A DNA stretch of 64,000 bases from Anaeramoeba flamelloides (lineage: Eukaryota; Metamonada; Anaeramoebidae), in assembly GCA_027625915.1 (NCBI GenBank), contig JANTQA010000047.1:14632001-14696000 (forward strand), in the 5' to 3' direction. The position numbers and the translations under genes were made by a program. Below, piece after piece: positions 58,409 through 64,000 of this stretch. Positions within the stretch are counted from its first letter, which is position 1. Each line of letters starts with the position of its first letter. The notes below the pieces were generated by a model, which had not been told where the DNA came from, ran no database searches, and saw only the letters and a list, made by a program, of their open reading frames with translations.

Positions 58409-58545
58409 TTGATCATTTTTAATTGATAGAAGATCGATTAATACTACTAGACTAATCGATTTTTCAGAGACATTTGAACCATTTCGCACTAATATGATTT
58501 ACACCCAATAACAACATGTTTTGATCTTAGCCTTTTCCTTGATTA

Positions 58546-59360
58546 ATACATCTCTCTTAAGGAGAAAAAATTACAACTAATTGACTGTTTTTTCAATTGG
58601 TAATATTGTTTCTTTATGGATTCTTATCTCGTTCGATATATATCACAAAAAAGAACTAGATAGATAAATAAATAAAGTTCACTTATTACAAAAGATTATT
58701 TGAAGGCTATTGGAACAAAGTAAAAACAAGAAAAAGAAGTGGAAATTTTTTTCCCTTTCATAATTTAAATACCAGTTTGACTATTAACCATACTTTCTTT
58801 AACACACATTTTCCCAAAAAGTTTAACACAACTCCCAAAACAATTGAGAGACATGTTTTGAATCCATGTTAATCAAAAAGAGTTTCAGAAAAAAAGTAAA
58901 AACATTTTTAAAAGAAATTATCAAAATTAGATCATTTTAAATCATCATCACCAAATAAAATTCTAAAACCCAACCAACAAAAAACGATTTTCCAAGTTAC
59001 TGTTTGTGTGGATAAATTTGAAAAGAAAGAAAGAAAAAAAATAAACACAACTCTGACATCATTTTTTGTAATTTTCAAATCACAATTTCACATTTATTTT
59101 GAAATATCCAAAATTCTGATGTAATGGTGAGGTAATATTCAACAACAATTTTATACAAAGCACACAAACAAAAGAATTAAGACTCGGTTTGTTTTAAATA
59201 ACTTTGCAGACAAACCCCATATCCCAATGCTTTTTTTCAAAAAGAAATCAATTCAACAAAAAAGAAAAAGAAATCAAATAAAAAGAAAAATATCCAAAAA
59301 CAAACTCATTTATTTTTAACAAACAAATTTCTTTATTATAAACCAAACAAACAAACTCAA
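58546..59360. other. 5' flank of the AsnA gene
   Basis: Upstream region of AsnA. The last 120 bp are rich in AAACAAAC words and lack G, typical of a leader. No other gene or repeat was recognised. Confidence 0.45.
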
Positions 59361-60470
59361 ATGAAAACCCAAATGAAAACAATTCAGCAGACAACCAAAA
59401 AAATGGAAGAAAAAGAAAAAATTGGGAAGCTCAAGGGTCTTTTAATACCAGAAAAATACAAGCCATTATTGGAATTAGCAAAAACAGAATTAGCAATTTT
59501 AAAAATTAAGGAATTTTTCCAAACAAACTTGTCTTTTGAATTAAACCTTACAAGGGTAAGCGCACCATTAATTGTGAAATCTGGAACAGGGATTAACGAC
59601 CAATTGAATGGAATTGAAAAGCCCGTAAGCTTTAAGATCAAAGCGATGAACGATACAAAAGTTGAGATTGTTCAGTCATTGGCGAAATGGAAAAGGATGA
59701 GGCTAGCAGATTATCAATTTAAAACAGGGCAAGGGATTTATACAGACATGAACGCAATCAGGCCTGATGAAGAATTGGACAACATCCATAGCTTGTATGT
59801 CGATCAGTGGGATTGGGAAAGAGTCATTTCCATTGGCGATAGGAATTTAAAATTTTTGAAATCAATTGTGGAGACCATTTACAGCACAATCGTAAGAACA
59901 GAAAAGTATGTCAGCTTTCTTTATTCTCAAATAAAGCCCATTTTACCTGACAAAATCCATTTCATCCACACAGAGGAGTTGGAAAAGCTTTATCCCAAGT
60001 TAACACCAAAGGAACGAGAATACCAAATCACAAAAAAATATGGTGCAGTCTTTGTAATTGGGATTGGTGCTGATTTAAAAAACGGCAGCCCTCATGATGG
60101 CCGTTCGCCTGATTATGATGACTGGTCATCAATTAACAACGAAAAGGGTTACAAAGGCCTGAATGGTGATATCTTGGTTTACTACCCCATTTTAGATATT
60201 GCTCTTGAACTCTCATCAATGGGCATTAGGGTTGATCCTAACTCTTTAAAGGCACAATTAGAAATCAGAGCCTGTACAGAGCGCAAAGATTTATTATTTC
60301 ATAAAAAATTGTTAAATGGGAAATTACCACTTTCAATTGGTGGTGGCATTGGCCAGTCAAGATTATGCATGTTCTTCCTTCGCAAGGCACATATTGGCGA
60401 AATACAGACAAGTATTTGGCCTTTGGAAATGCGAAAACAATGCAAAAAATTAAATATCTTTTTATTGTAA
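59361..60470 (+). CDS. asnA: Aspartate-ammonia ligase (bacterial-type asparagine synthetase A)
   Basis: An intronless frame of 369 codons from ATG 59361 to TAA. It follows E. coli AsnA through its full length: VSAPLIVKSGTGINDQLNGI, IVQSLAKWKRMRLADYQF, MNAIRPDEELDNIHSLYVDQ then WDWERV, FVIGIGADLKNGSPHDGRSP then DYDDWS, GLNGDILVYYP, ELSSMGIRVD and GGGIGQSRLCMFFLRKAHIG. The enzyme makes asparagine from aspartate, ammonia and ATP via an aspartyl-AMP intermediate, on a class II aminoacyl-tRNA-synthetase-like fold, in the cytosol. The protein is about 40 residues longer at the N-terminus than bacterial AsnA; the extra part is Lys-rich, and a later Met (for example at 59373 or 59403) may be the true start. 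Most eukaryotes use glutamine-dependent AsnB; AsnA in protists is known from anaerobic lineages and points to lateral transfer. The coding sequence otherwise blends with its host base composition. Confidence 0.96.
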   Translation: MKTQMKTIQQTTKKMEEKEKIGKLKGLLIPEKYKPLLELAKTELAILKIKEFFQTNLSFELNLTRVSAPLIVKSGTGINDQLNGIEKPVSFKIKAMNDTKVEIVQSLAKWKRMRLADYQFKTGQGIYTDMNAIRPDEELDNIHSLYVDQWDWERVISIGDRNLKFLKSIVETIYSTIVRTEKYVSFLYSQIKPILPDKIHFIHTEELEKLYPKLTPKEREYQITKKYGAVFVIGIGADLKNGSPHDGRSPDYDDWSSINNEKGYKGLNGDILVYYPILDIALELSSMGIRVDPNSLKAQLEIRACTERKDLLFHKKLLNGKLPLSIGGGIGQSRLCMFFLRKAHIGEIQTSIWPLEMRKQCKKLNIFLL

Positions 60471-61407
60471 CTATAAATTAGATTAAAATAACTGCTTTTT
60501 TTTTATAAAAGATTTTTTCATTTTTTATTTCATTTTTAAATTGCTTTCTGTTTTCGAAGACAATATTATTTCCACTACGATTAGATTTTGAATTTATTTA
60601 TTTTTTTTTTTAAATAAATTCAATCAACATTTTTAATTCCATTTTTTTTTTAATTTTTGATACAAATATTTAGTATCTTTTTTTTCTTTTACTTTTGCTT
60701 TTTTATAGAAAAATCCATAAAAACTTAAAAAAATATATGAATTATTTTTTTATTTTTAAAGGAATAAAAATTAATATAGAAAAAAATTAAAAAAAGTAGT
60801 TTAAAACTAGTTTTTTAAACAGATCAGCATAAAGTATTTGTTGTAAAAGAAAATGAACAAAATTTTCATTCAGCTTTCCAAAAAAAGATTTTTATTAATC
60901 ATGTAAATTTTCAAATTTTTAATTCTATCAAGAAGATGTAATTATTAATTTCCCTTTGAAGAATTGGGTACTATGTTGTTATATTTTTATTCTTCGAAGT
61001 GTGTGTGTTTTTTTTTTTTTGGAAAACCCATGAAAATTTTGCTCTTTTGATTTTGCAATTAACTGTCAATAGGTTTATTAAAGTTCATTAATAGTTTTTT
61101 GAATAATTTTGAAAAGTTGTTTTACTCCAATAATAATAAAAAAAATGGGATTTTTTGAGTTAAATGAAAATATTTATGATCAACCAATACATTTATTTTT
61201 TTATTTTTTATTTAGTCAAAATATATGGTTAATATTGTATTTTCGTTTTCTACCCCAATGCAAATATAAATCTTTCGAAATGTTTGAAAAATTAAATCGA
61301 TTATAATTAATTCTTTTCCACATTATATATATATATATATATATATATAACTCTCCAAGCAATTTAAAAAGTTAGTCTTTAACTTTTCAGACAACCCCCT
61401 TTAAATA
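60471..61407. other. 3' flank of AsnA
   Basis: T-rich sequence with an (AT)n tract at about 61323-61350. No gene was recognised. Confidence 0.4.
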
Positions 61408-61604
61408 CAGTCAGTTTCACTTTTAAGGCACAAACTTGCAACGAAATTTAAGGCACAATAAAAATCTCAAATTAAGGCACAAAATTCAGATTCTAGTTAA
61501 AATAAATTGTAAAAAATTAAATTCCAAAATTTGTGCTTTAATTTGAGATTTTTTTGTGCCTTAAATTTCGTTGCAAGTTTGTGCCTTAAAAGTGAAACTG
61601 ACTG
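61408..61604. mobile_element. MITE family A, copy A3 (197 bp, best preserved)
   Basis: Arms of about 83 bp are almost perfectly complementary: CAGTCAGTTTCACTTTTAAG starts both. Each arm holds AAGGCACAA words spaced about 30 bp apart. The loop is about 30 bp. TA flanks at 61406-61407 and 61605-61606. Ends and TA duplication fit Tc1/mariner-type MITEs. Confidence 0.92.
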
Positions 61605-63800
61605 TATTGAAAATGAAATTTTCATTTAATAGCAATTGTCTCCTAAATTAGGATTTTTTCATAAGTATTTAATCAATCTTTTGTCTAAAAATAAAAAAAA
61701 AATCTCATATCTGAATTTTACAACCTTTAACTTAAAAATATGTTATTAGATTTAGACAATATGTCGTTTTGATATCATTTACCCTTTGGGATATTTTATA
61801 GTTCTACCCCCCTTTTATACCCGTTTTGATTCTGATTCTTTTCTACAATTACGGTGATTATTGAAATATTTTATTTTAAATGGTGATTTTTGCCCCTTTT
61901 TTTTTTAATAATCAGACTAATAATAATCAAAAAAAAAAACAAATTAATAATTAATTTCTTGGAGTAAAATAAATTTATACAAATGAGAAAAGTTCTATAA
62001 ATTAGTTATTTTGAACTTATAAATCAAATTGATGATTTTTAAGGGGGTGGGTGTATTTTTTCAGAAAAGTCTTTAATTTCAATATTTATTTAGAAATTTC
62101 AATAAAGAACCATACATTTACTTATCATTTACCAATCCTATAATGAATAATTTACTTTTAGTTTGAATGTGGTTTATGGATATTTTTATTTTTGAAAATT
62201 TTTATTAATTTTATAGTTTTTTTTTTCATAAAAGATTCTTTTTTTACTTTATTAGGGAGATTGTTCCATAAAAAATTTCTTATCTATAATAACTCTAAAT
62301 TGACATTTTTTTTTATAAATCACCAATTTTGCCTTTTATTCTATTCTCATTATAAACATAATATTTATTTTACTATTTTGTTAAAAAATTAGGTTTTATC
62401 AAAGTAGTATAAAACTTCCATTTGACTGATTTTTTTAACTCTCAAGATTTTTTTAAAAATTATATAATAAACTGGAAATTTATCATTGAAGTTTCTGTTT
62501 ATTTCTTAATTTTTTTTTAAAAAAAAAACACTTTTAGCTTTTCCAAAATTTAAAATTATCGAGTTAGATCTATGATTTGACTCCATTATTTTGAATTATA
62601 AAAATGCATCTTCAGTTTTATCAATTTTTCTGTTTATTCTGTAAATAAATAGATTTTCAAGAATAAAACAAAAAATAACAAAAAAACAGAAAAAAATGTT
62701 TTTGGATTATTATTCAAATTTGTTCTGATGAAATAAATCAATAATTTTTCTCAAAAAAAAAAAAAAGAATTCAAACAATGAAGGTTAAAGTTTCCAAGAT
62801 ATAAAAGGATTAAGAGTAAATTATTTTATTTTTTTCGAATACCCTTTGAATTCTGGAAAAGATTTATTAAGTTTTTTTTTTATTTCCAGAAATTAAAAAT
62901 AAAACATATGTGTTGTATGAAACTCTACAGAACTTAGCGACACGAATGTTTGATTATATTTTTATTTTTTAATTTTTTTACATATTCTTGACCCTTCTAT
63001 TATAAATATTTTTTTGAAAACTTTCGGAAAAATTTATTTTAATTTGCATCTTATCACTTTAATTTTGTCCATTTTAATTAATTTTTCTTTTGTGTTTCTT
63101 TTTTTGTTTATTTTAAATTTTCTTGTAATTTTTAAAACCAAGAAATAATAATTTTCTCTTGATTTAATTTATAAACCAATAAATTGAAATTTCCAATTAG
63201 TAAATTATCAGTTCTTATTTATATATTATTCTTCGGGGGTGGTAATTATTGTTTAAAAAAAATTGTTACTTTTTTTATTCATCCAGACATCTGTTGTTTA
63301 GAAATAATTTTGAATCTGAGTAAATATAATCAATACAAGAATTAATTAACTAAAATAATGTAAGTCATATCTACCCTTATGTGAAATTTTAATTGTAGTT
63401 ATATAACAAATTCTATGAGTTTTATACAACAATCTTTTCTAAATAACAATTCAATTTAAAGATCAGAAATTTTTTTCTTATTTCTCATTTTTTTGAATTT
63501 TTTTTTTAATTTCTTTTTTTTCGTTTTTTTTTTTTATTATTGAAACGAAGATAATTTGTAAAAAAACGAATAAAAAATGAAAATACAAATTAACATGAAG
63601 GAAATCAATACTATATAATTTCTAATAAAATGATTATATTTAATATTAAAAATACGAATACCTAAGCAATTTCCATATTCGAAATACATTCATAAAGTTT
63701 TCATAAATCATTTAAGTATTTTCAGCCCAATTATTTTTGTAATATTTTATTATTTTTGGAAAAAATTAGTATGTTTGGGTTTTTCATACAAATATTTATA
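61605..63800. other. Intergenic AT-rich stretch
   Basis: No gene, RNA or inverted repeat was recognised. The frames at 62192-62392 plus and elsewhere are AT-driven. Confidence 0.4.
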
Positions 63801-63855
63801 CTAATCTGAAGTTTCTGATTTCTGTTCTTTATCAACAGCCTTATATTGGTTGATA
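63801..63855 (-). CDS. Candidate last exon of a gene continuing beyond the right edge
   Basis: On the minus strand a long T-tract and AAG acceptor (63856-63872) is followed by 55 nt that read, after one base completing a codon, INQYKAVDKEQKSETSD then TAG. The composition is clearly less AT-rich than its surroundings and the peptide looks like a charged C-terminal tail. No upstream exon is visible within the remaining 130 bp, so the gene identity is unknown. Confidence 0.35.
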
Positions 63856-63872
63856 CTTAAAAAAAAAAAAAA

Positions 63873-64000
63873 AAAATAATTGTTTCATTTTTGATAGTTC
63901 ACTTTTGAGTTAACTTAAGTATATATTTATTTAAACAGTTGTAATTTTACCCCCATCAGTTAACTTGTTTTGTCTAAAAATTATTTGTATCTTTTGAAAT
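63873..64000. other. Right edge, possible intron
   Basis: AT-rich sequence upstream (minus strand) of the candidate terminal exon. It could be intron. Nothing else was seen. Confidence 0.25.

Larger units (their letters stand above)
57470..58545 (+). mobile_element. Family E copy E2, interrupted by D2 (itself containing A2)
   Basis: Flanks 57470-57785 and 58410-58545 align end to end with 60-355 and 365-500 of copy E1. Landmarks are AACATAAAAAC near the start, AAATTTAAGAAAGATA, TTTTTTCTGAAATTGTT and ATTTTTAATTGATAGA. The intervening 0.6 kb is absent from E1 and is the inserted D2. Confidence 0.65.

Noticed and set aside
1-64000. tRNA, rRNA, CRISPR arrays, LTR elements
   Set aside because: Scanning for GC-rich cloverleaf arms, B-box-like words, regular direct-repeat arrays and paired long direct repeats with polyprotein frames gave nothing convincing.

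Overview
The window is very AT-rich nuclear DNA from a unicellular eukaryote. G+C is low by eye, with long A/T runs between genes. The genes have GT-AG spliceosomal introns, some of several kilobases. Proteins carry inserted poly-Asn and Lys/Glu/Gln tracts. Every recognised gene stops at TAA except one at TGA, so the code is standard for these codons. A LisH-RasGEF, a bacterial-type AsnA asparagine synthetase and Lys/Glu-rich insertions suit an amoeboid anaerobic protist. Anaeramoeba is my best guess, Dictyostelium-like amoebae are an alternative, and the sequence alone does not prove either. No tRNA, rRNA, CRISPR or LTR element was seen.

Layout: eight confident protein genes are spaced 2 to 7 kb apart. 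(1) Minus strand, 1099-8783: a four-exon Ras guanine-nucleotide exchange factor (LisH + REM + CDC25). (2) Minus, 13579-16464: intronless cullin-4. (3) Plus, 21314-24244: an ARMC8/GID5-like armadillo protein with two charged low-complexity inserts. (4) Plus, 30030-31073: a PB1 + candidate LIR + UBA protein that looks like a minimal p62/NBR1-type autophagy receptor. (5) Minus, 35456-42241: a DHHC-family membrane protein split by a 5.6-kb intron, with essentially all zinc ligands of its Cys-rich domain lost. (6) Minus, 46484-48571: zuotin/DNAJC2. (7) Minus, 52508-53839: a bZIP transcription factor. (8) Plus, 59361-60470: AsnA. A small candidate terminal exon at the right edge (63801-63855, minus) hints at a ninth gene continuing outside.

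Between and inside genes is a dense layer of non-coding inverted-repeat DNA elements: MITEs, foldbacks and nested insertions. At least ten families can be told apart by their termini. They include a nearly palindromic 197-bp family with TA flanks (three short copies plus a 668-bp relative), a family of about 0.4 kb with TTA duplications, a 1.2-kb element rich in CGCGAT words, and nests up to three deep (A2 in D2 in E2). No transposase gene was recognised, so these appear non-autonomous.

Functional themes: three genes belong to ubiquitin or autophagy biology (CUL4, ARMC8/GID5, PB1-UBA receptor). Others serve Ras signalling, ribosome-associated folding, lipid-modification-like membrane function, transcription and asparagine synthesis. 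There is no operon-like clustering. The most unusual coding observations are the zinc-less pseudo-DHHC protein and the ZZ-less p62-like receptor.
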